Source of the DNA: Branchiostoma lanceolatum
Taxonomy: Eukaryota > Chordata > Leptocardii > Amphioxiformes > Branchiostomatidae
Direction: 5' to 3'
Assembly (NCBI RefSeq): GCF_035083965.1
Contig: NC_089738.1
Location: forward strand, 7,919,734-7,983,733
Length of the DNA: 64,000 bases
The position numbers and the translations under genes were made by a program. This document shows, piece after piece, positions 52,557 through 63,189 of the stretch (position 1 is the first letter of the stretch; every line of letters begins with the position of its first letter). A model generated the notes under the pieces. It was not told the DNA's origin. It searched no databases and worked only from the letters and a program-made list of their open reading frames with translations.

Positions 52557-55500
52557 ATGAGGGGTAAACTTCAGTGCTCGGTCATTCTGCTCGTAGTCCT
52601 ATGTCTTCTGACAAGCCACAGGAACAGTGCAGAGAATGTTCTGATGTTCCATATGCCAAGTTTCTACAGCCATTGGTTGATCTTTGCAGAAATCGGCCAA
52701 GCATTAGTGGACAAGGGTCATAGCATCACTGTAGTTCTTCCCAAAGATCTTGAAGAGACAAGACGGACAGAGAGGCCTGATTTTTCGTTTGAGAGCTTTC
52801 AAGACAACGGAACGGGGGCACGAATCAATGAACTTATAGAATACTACTTGTCAATGGCTGGGCAGGCGTCTCAATCTGTTTTCCATACCTTGGAAGCAGG
52901 TATCGATATGACCGGGACGATGACCAAACACTGTGACCTACTTCTGAGGGACAGTACCCTGGTGAGTCGCCTGAGGGCGCAACAGTACAGCGTAGCTATT
53001 ACTGACCCCCTCTACCCCTGTGGGGCTCTGATGGCAGCTCATATAGACGTCGGGCTTCCCAATATCGCCGTCATGCGTTATGATCTTTACTTTCAGGACG
53101 TCAAAGCTACGGGTGTACCCCTCCCCCTGTCCTACGTAGCGTCAGTCGAAACGGATTTTACCGATCAAATGACTTTTCTACAGAGACTTCAAAACGTTGG
53201 CCTTTACAGTATTACTCACGTAGCGAGACGCTGGATGGCGAGTAGCGTGTATGACGGTGTGGCCCGTGAGTTCCTTGGGGAGGGAGAGACTACACTGGGC
53301 GTTATGTCCCGTACGACGTTGTGGCTGTATCAAACCGACCTCGTGCTGGATTTCCCCCGCCCCACCATGCCCGACATGGTCCAGGTCGGCGGACTGAACG
53401 TCCGTGAGGCCGCGCCGCTTCCCGAGGTGAGTCCGTCGACCCTAGCTGGTCCGCTTCCCGAGGGTTGTTACACTGACTCGTTTGAAAGCGGACCAAAGCT
53501 GTACAAAGGCATACTTTGACTTTAACACAAATAACATATGTGATCTATGGCAGGTGAAGCATTAACAGACACCAATTATGCAAAAGAGGACCTAATTTGC
53601 ATAAGTGATGCGAAAGAGTCATAAATCATCTTAATGGTAAGTGATAGCATCAGGCATTTTCATGGAGGTATGAGGTTACCGAACTCTTGTTTCGCAAGAG
53701 GTATGTTCAACATGGAGTTGGGCATTTGCTACTGACTGACTGACTGAGTGAGTGAGTGAGAAAGTGACGTTAACGTTGATACAAGGCGTCATTTGACATT
53801 CTGATCCTCTTTTGGCTTGTGTTTGGCTAACTGCTTTATCCATCTAGGACCTGGAAGCGTTCATGCAGTCTTCCGGAGAGGACGGAGTGGCTGTTGTCAG
53901 TTTCGGGACGGTGGTGCAGAATATGTCACCGGAACAGCTAGAAGTCTTCACCACGGCCTTGGCCCGACTCCGACAGAAGGTGGTGTGGCGGTACGTGGGA
54001 GAGAAGCCGCCCGGTCTGGGCAACAACACCAAGCTGATGAAGTGGCTGCCTCAGAACGACCTGCTCGGTACGGCACGCATTCTAGATCGCGCACATTCGA
54101 TAGTGCACGGCTTCAATTCCATTACGACGAATCGATAAAGCAACAACAACAACAAAAGTCTGGATGCTATCCTATTCAGTTTACCTGGGCCCCCAAGCTT
54201 ACTCTCTTATATATTTAAAGAGGGCGCAAGTATGGGAGCCACTGTATACCAAATAGGATGACACCCAAGCTGCAAGAAAATGGCAACGAACCAGAAAATT
54301 AGAATCAACCAATCAAAAGGTTGCTTGCACATGACGTCACAGCCGCCACGTTGGTCGGCTAAACCTGGAAATGCTAGACCTATAAATTTGCACGTGTATG
54401 TGTTTTTTTTTACAGTTACGCGTCTGTCATTACACATTTACCTGTCAAATTTACCTTTTAGGTTTAACCATCCAGCATGGCGGACAATCCCTACGTCATA
54501 GTCACGTGAGCGCAAACAATCTATAAGCCAGCTTGTTTTTGAAAAGATATAATCCATGGAAGATCATTCAATATTGCGAATGTCTGTTCTGATAACATTC
54601 TTTCTGATTGGATCAATTTGACACAGGCCATCCGAAGACCAAAGTCTTTATAAACCATGCTGGTTATAACGGCGTGTGCGAGGCGCTGTACCATGGGGTG
54701 CCCATGGTTTGTCTGCCGCAGTTCGGGGACCATCCCGGTAACGCCGCCCAGGTGGTGGCCAGAGGGCTGGGGGTGAAGCTAGACATTGGTACGGTGACCA
54801 CGGACCAGCTGTACCAGGCCATTCTTCGTGTTCTCTACAACAACAGGTACTACTGGTTAGCATGGCAGCTCTGTGTTAAGATACCAGGTACATTTTTGTT
54901 AGTGTGGAAAGTGTTCAGCACTAAGAACAGTGTTGTTAGTGTGTAAAGTGTTCAGCACCAGGGACAACGCTGTTATTATGGAAAGTGTTCAGCACCAGGG
55001 ACAATGTTGTTAGTGTGGAAAGTGTTCAGCACCAGGGACAGTGTTGTTGGTGTGGAAAGTGTTCAGCACCAGGGACAGTGTTGGTAGTGTGGAAAGTGTT
55101 CAGCACCAAGGACAGTGTTGTTAGTGCGGAAAGTGTTCAGCACCAGGGACAGTGTTGTTGGTGTGGAAAGTGTTCAGCACCAGGGACAGTGTTGGTAGTG
55201 TGGAAAGTGTTCAGCACCAGGGACAGTGTTGGTAGTGTGGAAAGTGTTCAGCACCCGTGGCAGTGTTATTAGTGTGCAAAGTGTTCAGTACCAAGGACAG
55301 TGTTGTTAGTGTGGAAAGTGTTCAGCACCAGGGACAGTGTTGTTAGTTTTGGAAGTATTCAGCACCAGGTACAGTGTTGTTAGTGTGGAAAGTGTTGAGT
55401 ACCAGGGTCAGTTTTGTTGGCGTGGGAGTGTTGAGCACCAGGGACAGTGTTGTTAGTGTGGAATGTGATCAGCACCAAGGACAGTGTTGTTAGTGTGGGA

Positions 55501-56235
55501 CGTGTTCAGCACCAGGGACAGTGTTGTTAGTGTGGGACGTGTTCAGCACCAGGGACAGTGTTATTGGTGTGGAAAGTGTTCAGCACCAGGTACAGTGTTA
55601 TTGGTGTGGAAAGTGTTCAGCACCAGGGACAGTGTTGTTAGTGTGGAAAGAGTTCAGCACCAGGGACAGTGTTGTTAGTATGTAAAGTGTCCAGCACCAG
55701 GGACATAATTGTCAATTTGAGACATGTTCAGTATCAGGGACTGTTATATAAGTGTGGAAAGTGAACAGCACCAAGGACAGTGATGTTCGTATATAGTCCC
55801 AGGGACAGTAATGTTACTTTGTTAAGTGTTTAGCACCAGGGACATAATTGTTAGTGTGGAAAGTGTCCAGCACCAGGGACATAATCGTTAGTATGAGGGG
55901 TGTTCTGCTTTGAGTGTGGGTGCCTCTATACCTATGTTCTGCCTTTCCGCAGCTACCGGGAGACTGCAGCCCGCCTGTCCCGCCTGCACCGTGACCAGCC
56001 CCAGTCACCCATGGAGCGGGCCGTCTGGTGGATAGAACACGTCATCAAACATGGCCGACTGCCCCATCTCCGCGCACGCGCCGTGGAGCTGCCCTTCTAC
56101 CAGTACTACCTACTCGACGTGGTGGCGTTCCTATTGGCTGTCTGTACAGCTGTACTAGGGGCCGTGTGGTGCAGTTGTTCTTTCATGTGTAGAAAGTGTT
56201 GTTGTAAAAGTGACCGAAAGCTCAAGTCACAGTAG
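52557..56235 (+). CDS. UDP-glycosyltransferase (UGT family), ER membrane
   Basis: Four exons, 52557-53426, 53848-54067, 54627-54846 and 55953-56235, join in phase to give 530 residues, the normal UGT length. These enzymes move a sugar from a UDP-sugar to small lipophilic compounds in the ER lumen. Visible are a signal peptide (VILLVVLCLLTSH), the substrate-side catalytic His in FYSHWLIF (residue 39) and its partner Asp in ITDPLYPCG. The donor side has AVVSFGTVVQNM, WLPQNDLLGHPKTK, then INHAGYNGVCEALYHGVPMV and LPQFGDHPGNA. A single membrane helix (VVAFLLAVCTAVLGAVW) and a cytosolic tail ending KLKSQ (a KxKxx retrieval pattern) follow. The family's usual 'FGDQ' is FGDH here. The ATG at 52557 gives the signal peptide. 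Confidence 0.95.
53732..53761. repeat. (ACTG)n / (AGTG)n microsatellite
   Basis: Short run of ACTGACTGACTG followed by AGTGAGTGAGTG in UGT intron 1. Confidence 0.85.
54893..55890. repeat. 37-bp minisatellite in the last UGT intron
   Basis: About 25 copies of GTGTTCAGCACCAGGGACAG + TGTTGTTAGTGTGGAAA, diverging toward the right end (ACATAATTGTTAGT variants). It begins about 45 bases after exon 3 and ends about 60 bases before exon 4. Same family as the array at 46253-46715. Confidence 0.95.
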
Positions 56236-56253
56236 GTCTAGAAGGTTACGATA

Positions 56254-56259
56254 AATAAA
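56254..56259 (+). terminator. Poly(A) signal of UGT
   Basis: AATAAA 19 bases after the TAG stop at 56235, giving a very short 3' untranslated region. Confidence 0.65.
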
Positions 56260-56345
56260 CATTTCTCTGACTGTCACAAGCACACGATTTGTCTTTGAGA
56301 AAATGTCTGCTTTATTTTGCTAACTATCTCTGATGGGGCAGAAAC

Positions 56346-56442
56346 GAGGGAGACGGGGCTAGACAGAGAGAGGGGAAGGGAGAGAAAATGAGAGAGAAAG
56401 AGAAAGAGAGAGCGCGCTAGAGAGAGACAGAGAGAAAGGCGA
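56346..56442. repeat. GA-rich low-complexity tract
   Basis: Nearly pure purine run (AGAGAGA with GGGAAGGG) on the plus strand, between UGT and the C1q gene. Confidence 0.85.
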
Positions 56443-56934
56443 CAAGCGAAGAATCTAACTGAGCAAACAAGCTGAGTTTATGTAAACAAGCAAGCTTAAC
56501 ACGTGCATGTCATGTATATGTATGGTATGTTTACCGAGGGCTCGTATCCATTAATATCCACAAGATGACAATAAATGTATTAAGAGCACATTCCAATCTA
56601 TCGTAATCATTCACGATCTAAGATTTTAATTTTCATCCAGATATACGAGTGTAAAAACAGGTGGACACTAGACGTACGTAGTATATAACATTCTGAGACG
56701 GTGTTTTGACAAAAGCGTCCTGTCGGCACTACCAATAAAATTCTTCAATACGACGCTGACAAATAAAATCTTGAACTTTTTACAGTTTTGTGGCTGGTGG
56801 AATTTGTTTTTGAAAACTTGAGTCTCGATACAGGCGTAGAATTTAAGGTCAAGAACACAATTTAAGACGGGAATTACAATAAAGGCCATATGGGCCACTA
56901 GGGAAAACACTTTCATAAGGCTTTACTACATGTA

Positions 56935-57011
56935 ACCAATCAGTATATATATAACAAAGCAGTAGGCTGTGACTAGAGGAAATATTTCTTCATCACTTCT
57001 GCCTACGGAGG
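56935..57011 (+). promoter_or_regulatory. Candidate promoter and untranslated first exon of the C1q gene
   Basis: A CCAAT box (56936-56940) and a TATATATATA box (56944-56953) precede a likely start near 56975. The putative leader ends GGAGG/GTGAGT at 57011, and the matching acceptor TTCTACAG ends at 57877, eight bases before the C1q start codon. The chain TATA, leader, donor and acceptor is consistent but unproven. Confidence 0.5.
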
Positions 57012-57587
57012 GTGAGTTCAAAACTTCCCCGTTTTCATGTCTGGGTTTTCGTTCTTTGATGCTTTTCTTGTTAAGAATACATTCTAGTGAAGTTTAAGAA
57101 TGATAAACCTCCATAGTAAACATAACGTAACGCTACATCATATATTTAGCTCTGTTGTTTCTGTCTTCATTGTATCTTATTGTACTTAAATTTGTGCCGT
57201 ATCATTTTTTCACCTTCACTGTAATTACATAGAAGCACTACGCGTTATATTGATATTCAGTAGCTGTTTGTCTTGACTGGTTGGTGATCAGGATAACTTA
57301 TTCTTTCTTGGAGGTGTTAGAAAGAAAAGTGTTATAATATTCTGAAAGCTCTGAATTTACATAATGTTTAGTTTTTTTCTGAAGAAGTATATATTATACG
57401 GTTTCTGACCCGCCCAGATGTGTATACGCTGTCATAAGCCCCGTTCTTAATTATGACCACCGAATGAACTTTAGTGTTTCCAAAGTCACCTTCAACCAAT
57501 GGCTGCAGTGTGCACAACGTCAGCAACACTTCTTAGAAAGAATTTGAAGAAAAAAAGGTTTTAATCAATTTTGACTGCTAAACTAAG

Positions 57588-57816
57588 GTATCCCAGACTC
57601 CGAATAGGTCACTGCCTGGTAAAATGGTAGAAATTGGCCAAATAGACAGATAACCCGGCAGAGTTAACCGGCCTGGGAGTACAGTATAACCTTGGTTGCA
57701 TACCGTACTCCCAGACCGGCTATTAAACTCATCTGGCACGTTTTCTAGCTGTCTATTTAGGTCTATTCGGCCAATCTTCATTTTTATTTTTCAAACGACC
57801 TATGGAGTCTGGTAGG
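57588..57816. mobile_element. Palindromic MITE upstream of the C1q gene
   Basis: CCAGACTCCGAATAGGTC pairs with GTCTATTCGG and GGAGTCTGG near the right end. The centre folds again (CTGGGAGTACAGTATAACC... with GTACTCCCAGACCGG). It lies in the putative first intron of the C1q gene. Confidence 0.65.
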
Positions 57817-57885
57817 AAACTAGCCCAACATAAATACTAGTAACAGTTCTCCGTGCTGTTAACAGTTCCTTCTACAGATACAACA

Positions 57886-59472
57886 ATGGCCGTGTGGACG
57901 CTCGCAGTTCTTCTCACCGTTTTGCAAGGAAGGTCGTGGAGTTCTATAGGTTATAGATGGCTTTGAAATGAGCTTCCGGAGTAAAAAAGCATCATTAACA
58001 TGTGTAGCTACTTTGTTTCAAGGGTAGCGTTTACAGGAGTACACCGCAACAGTAGTCTCGCCAGATTAGCTATGCTTGCGATGGGGAGAACATTTGTCAC
58101 CATAGTATTTCATTTGCAGGGTTTCATTTCGGAGAGGAATGATAGCCATCCCCCTGACTGCTTCTCCTGGCCAACGTTTCCTCTTTTTGCCGAATTCTAC
58201 AATCCGTACCCCCGTAGGAACTAGTCAATCGCAATAGTGCGGCATCCTTGTGTGATCTGTGTACTTTGGATTTACAACCCCGGGTTCTGTAGTAGGCAAA
58301 AGAAAAACAAGTTTTTTTCTGAACTCGTTGATTTGTTAGGAATCACAGCATCCCAATATTGAATATCGTACATGTTGTTCACTAAAGGAATCTGTCCTCC
58401 CCTTTCCCAGTGACACCAGGGAACGTTGGCTGCCCCATGCCCACGATGGATCCCACACTACAAACATATTCCCGTGTAAGTTACAACTTTATGATTTTTC
58501 CTCGTGTGTCATTATCAGTCACTAGAAATCATGTCATTGTCATTGTAAAAGAAACACAACACTGCTAGTACTACTGGCCGTTGTAAGGCAATGTTCATTA
58601 TGGAATCACAGTATAAAAATATGAATGAGTTCAAAGTATGAGGTTCTTAAAAAAGGCAATGACTGTGCACTTACACTTTAATGGGACACGCTTTACCTTG
58701 ACCTTTCACCTGTTGCATCAAAATAGATGTTTTCATGATTTTCAGGTTGCCTTCACCCTGACCCGTTCCACCGGTCTGGGCCCGGTGTCTAGTACAGCTG
58801 ACCTGACCGTGACCTTTGACCATGTGCTGACTGACGTTGGCGGAAGCTTTCCTGACGTCACCAACCTCTCCGTCTTCAACTGTCAACATCCGGGTGTCTA
58901 TCTGTTTAGGTAGACTAGCTGGATCTTTTTTCCCGACTTCGTTTGTTTCTTTTCTTTTTTTCATCCTTTTTTCTATTTTTGTTTAAATTTCTGAATGTTT
59001 TTAACAAAACTAAATACGTTATTCATAGGAAATAAATGATGACATGAGTTGCGTGTGTATGAGCTAACGTTACCTTTTCTTGTATTTTTCAAGCTTCTCG
59101 GCACTGGCAAAGCTAGAAAACAATGCCTTTGTCAAGCTGATGAAAAATGGTGAATTTCAGGTAATCATAACAAGACAAATCTGATCATTTTCTGTGATAG
59201 ATATCAATAACAAATAATCACTTCCATGCTTGTGGTGTGTGGACATTTGTGGTGGGTAATTTAAGCTTTACACGACTTAAATATTTTTTCAGCTTGCCAT
59301 GTGGGCGCCCGGTATTCCCCGTAATTCTGGCAGCGGGTCAAACACAGCAGTGCTGGAGTTGGAGCAAGGTCACCGAGTCTGGCTGGCTATCGGGAGTCCT
59401 AACACATATGCCATACACAGTAACAGTAGCCGCTATATCAGCTTCACAGGGGTTCTGTTGTACTCCACCTAA
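57886..59472 (+). CDS. Secreted single-domain C1q protein
   Basis: Five exons, 57886-57949, 58411-58475, 58746-58909, 59094-59160 and 59293-59472, join in phase (1, 0, 2, 0) and give 179 residues. The signal peptide is MAVWTLAVLLTVLQGRSWSS. A short stretch with two close cysteines or prolines (NVGCPMPTMDP) leads into a globular C1q domain: VAFTLTRSTGLG, the TFDHVLTDVGGSF core, GVYLFSFSALAKL, VKLMKNGEFQ, AVLELEQGHRVWLAIG and the terminal SFTGVLLYST. No collagen repeat is present, so this is a ghC1q/cerebellin-type secreted protein, likely a trimer. Amphioxus has many such genes, some acting in immunity. AATAAA at 60027-60032 is a likely 3' end. Confidence 0.88.
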
Positions 59473-59548
59473 ATGGTGTTGTACAGTAGCCTGTAGTCTA
59501 GCCTTGTTTGCTTTGGTGCTCTCCCAACGATCGCTACTATATATACGG

Positions 59549-59732
59549 TAGTCTCTACCAGACTAACCGCGCCGGCTATAGGGAGAACATTTGCCGGGGG
59601 GCTTTGGCCATGGAGGGTTTCATTCGCAGGCTATTGGACCCTCTCTCCGTAGCCGACTCCCTTTATACATTTCACTTCATTTGGCCAATTTCTACTATTT
59701 CCTTAGCGATCCGCAAAGCCTGGTAGAGGCTA
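59549..59732. mobile_element. MITE just after the C1q stop codon
   Basis: Ends TAGTCTCTACCAGACT and AGCCTGGTAGAGGCTA pair imperfectly. A related copy lies within 58045-58220 in C1q intron 1 (shared GGGGAGAACATTTG, GGGTTTCATT), and half copies are at 62300-62410. Confidence 0.6.
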
Positions 59733-60026
59733 ACTATACGGCGATCCAAAGCTATCAAGGCTGGACTCCAGGCTAGTTATACCTGTCAGACTCCTACAAC
59801 TTATCCAAAGGCAGAATTTACTCAGTTATGACATAACTGATAGAGGAATGGACTCTGCTGCACCCCAGTTCATCTTCAGAATATCAAATATAACATGCTG
59901 AATCTGAACTAAAGACAAATTCTTATATAGCACAGCTAATTCTAAAAGTATGTATTGAGTATGTTATAGTTGGCCAAAAATTCAGTTTGTGTTACTTCCG
60001 AGTTGTACACAGTAATCTATGGCTGA

Positions 60027-60032
60027 AATAAA
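60027..60032 (+). terminator. Possible poly(A) signal of the C1q gene
   Basis: AATAAA about 555 bases after the stop codon at 59472. Confidence 0.35.
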
Positions 60033-62609
60033 AGTCAGAGTTCTGTTGACAGTGGTGATCATGATTACCAGTTCCGACAGCATTGGAAAGCTTCTAGTGG
60101 CATTGTTTGAAAACAGACATTGGAGGATATTGATTACACAACGATATACATGTACAACACACAGAATTTTCCAAAGATTTTATTAAAAATTCTAGGCAGG
60201 CATCAATCTAATATATGTTCAAACAACATGCAAGAAGGTATTTTGATACAATTCGTCAAAGGGAGACCACAAAATATAAGTGTTTTGCATTTAACACAAA
60301 TATTGAGCCTAAAGAAACTACATCTAAATTTCTTACATTGTTATGCGACCTCATTACCTTCGCGATAAAAGCTAATTTTTCGGTTCCGTTCGTTCTTGGG
60401 TGGTTGGTTGTGTTTGCAAACAGCATAACTGGAGCTTGTTAAAGTATCTGTATGGTATTCGGTGTGACATGCGGGCCAGCTGATGTAAGGGTCGGACTAT
60501 GTAGAAAATTGCTTTGACTATGTTCTTTGCAAATATTCAATACGGTCATGAACAACGTTAACAGCTCTAAATGCTTCTAACGTAACATAACCAATTTACG
60601 TCCGATTTATTCAAAACGTATTTATCTTAAAACCGCACGGACAGAGCCAAATGTTAAACCCATGGTCAGAAATATCAGCTCTTCTAAAAAGAAAATGCAT
60701 GGTCTGTAAGTTTTTCTCCGCCTATTTAACGCCGTGCGAACATGTATTTATACTTAGGTATATGATGAAGAATTGTGCTAGGGTACCCCATTATCGTCCA
60801 CCTCGGTCTTTTCCCTTCTAGCGCTATGCTTGAAAAACATAGACCAGAAAAAATGCACAGTAATTGTCAAAAGTAGTCTGCAGACAAATGATAGTAAAAT
60901 CACTATGTCTGTCCGGCCACTTGCTTAACGCGATGGAAAAAAAAAACAATGTTTATTTTATATTCCCCCCACATGCGCGGCACGTGGCGTTCACGTGGTA
61001 AACGCATGGCCATTATGTTTTGCTGTGCAAAAATTTAAAGAGATGGCTAAGGATCATACTTATGATTTTTTTTATTGCTCATGAGAACAGCCTTTGGCAT
61101 AATACACCGTGACATGTGGACATGAGCCAAACCGGACGTAAATAGGTTCTGCGCGTAAATAGGTCATGTTACGTTAAATTGAACAAAATCATTGTCTCAT
61201 GTCTGTATCAATTTTTCAGTGACAACTTGTGAACGGATGGATTTCATTCATCCTTTGATTAACGTTATAATTAATTAGTTATGTATCACTAAATGAATGG
61301 AAAAACAAGGTATCATGTAATAATAATATGGTAATCACACACATACAGTATCCGATTATGGTAGTTGCACACAGTCTAACATTAGATCGCGACAATACAT
61401 TTACATTCCGCGAACTACCCTAAGGCCACAATGACTTGACTTCATGGATAGCATCCTCACGCGCATCATGAATTCACACACGCAGGTTAATAACAAAATG
61501 AAAAGGAAAGTATGTCCCTTTGTAGACATGTTATGTCGCATCCTAGCAGGTTTGCTTCCAATTTTATTTATACGTAATTATTTGCTACTGATAAAATCTC
61601 ATTTTTCATAGTGAGCCAATGACTGAAATGTTGCAATTTGTATTTTTTTCGTCCTGATATTGCCATTGATTTGGGTGACATCTAAAATATTGAATTAATG
61701 TACTTGATTTGAATTTGTAGAAGTCTGTTACATAGTTTTTGTAGGTAGGACACTACAGTGTGTAGAAAAGTTGATTTTTTACACCGTCTTCTGGCCACAT
61801 ACCTCCAGAATACTATAAATGCAGAAATGTTCGCGGTGGTTTTATGTTCGCGATTTTCGCGGTGAACTCTTCAGCGCGAACTTAAAACAACCGTGAAACT
61901 TTTTGCCCACCTATGATATGACTGTGGCGCTACTATTGTTTCAAACGCGAACTTAAAGCCACCACGAACACTCCATTTTCTCCCTACCGCGAAATAAAAC
62001 CATGCATTTACAATACTATATTTTGTGACTCATTCATCCAAAATGTCAACATTTTTTGTCTGGCCCATCTTTTCCCCGCCCCCTCTCATCAGTTTCAAGT
62101 GTCTGGAGGATGCCATTCATGAAATCAAGTCATCATAGCAAACATGTACAAAATATTTGTACAAAAGTATTGCATATTCATTAAAAAGGTTGTAAAACAT
62201 TGTGCATGGTTCCGATGCTCCAAAGGCTTGTCACACAAAATAGATTAAACTTCTTAGACGAGCCAAAATAGCTAGACATCCAGGTAATAAGATAAGCCAA
62301 AAATCGATAATGGAGCTTCACTGTATAGAGGACTACTCTGTATGGCGGACTACCTCGGCCGATTTCTACTATTTTCCCAGCGACAGGACGGGGCCTGGTA
62401 GAGGCTAGAAAATAGTTACTCAAGCAACTAGTACTGGATAAAATGTTGAAACAGTCAGACGTTTTAGACAGCATCCGCTGTCTTTCGTCAGTCTATTTCA
62501 AAATCTTATCCAGTTGCTTTAATAATTATTTTGGCTTATCTTATTCCCTGGATGTATCACCTTAATCAACGCAATTTCTTAGACGGTAGTCCAGAATACA
62601 GACCACAGA
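60033..62609. other. Gene-free stretch with scattered repeats
   Basis: No recognisable exon on either strand. It contains a second 'TTCGCG' MITE (61812-62015) and partial 'CCTGGTAGAGGCTA' element sequence (62300-62410). Otherwise AT-rich. Confidence 0.45.
61812..62015. mobile_element. MITE-like palindromic element, 'TTCGCG' family, copy 2
   Basis: Closely matches 6008-6222 and is better preserved: ATACTATAAATGCAGAAATG at the left and ATGCATTTACAATACTAT at the right form terminal inverted repeats, with TTCGCGGTG/CACCACGAA inner pairs. Confidence 0.75.
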
Positions 62610-63010
62610 GACGAAATGCTTCTGGAAGATTCTAGAGAGCACATGCAGAGGATACAGCATCTGAAATGATCAAGTACGATATAGAGTCAAGCAAAACAAT
62701 GGTCAGTACGAAAGACCTAACCACAGTAAAGAAAAGAAAGCTGATCATGTGGTGCGGCCACATGTCACAGTATGCGCGGTCACCAAGACTAGCCGCCAAA
62801 ATAATCACGCAAGTTACAGCACAGAAAAGAAGAAAGAGGGATAGACAATGGAAAAGATGAGAGTATAATATGAGAGAATGGACAGGCATGGCACTAAGTG
62901 AAACACTAAGAACGGAAAACAAAGAAGAGTGGAGACAACTGGTTGTCAGATCGTCTGTAACCCAACGTTCAAATAGTCAGACTTCGGGTTAGATGAGATG
63001 ATGATGATTC
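62610..63010 (+). mobile_element. 3' tail of a non-LTR retrotransposon (LINE)
   Basis: The frame gives KKRKLIMWCGHMSQYARSPR, then a basic RRKRDRQWKR, a stop, and further on REWTGMALSETLRTENKEEW with RQLV. This is the usual C-terminal pattern after the reverse transcriptase domain of LINEs (L-x-W-x-G-H, arginine-rich, W...A...R..W). The element ends in a GATGAGATGATGATGAT tail. It is 5'-truncated and has an in-frame stop. Confidence 0.7.
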
Positions 63011-63114
63011 TAGCCGTGGCGACTGTTGCAGGGTTTACTTTTACTTGCTGCCTTGTATATAGCCCGTATATAGCAAGTAAGTAAAAGTAAGCCATGTAAC
63101 AGTCGCTACGGCTA
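63011..63114. mobile_element. 104-bp hairpin MITE inserted in the LINE tail
   Basis: TAGCCGTGGCGACTGTTGC pairs with the complement at the right end (CAGTCGCTACGGCTA), and TTTACTTTTACTTGCT pairs with AGCAAGTAAGTAAAAGTAA. ATGATG repeats flank both sides. Confidence 0.75.
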
Positions 63115-63189
63115 ATGATGAGTCCAACTTTGTGACCACGCATGGATAAATGAATCGCATGTATGGGATTGGAAACGTGACAAAACGGT

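Noticed and set aside
53817-54218. 133-codon frame overlapping UGT exon 2
   Set aside because: Out of frame with the clear UGT reading (53848-54067), which matches the family throughout.
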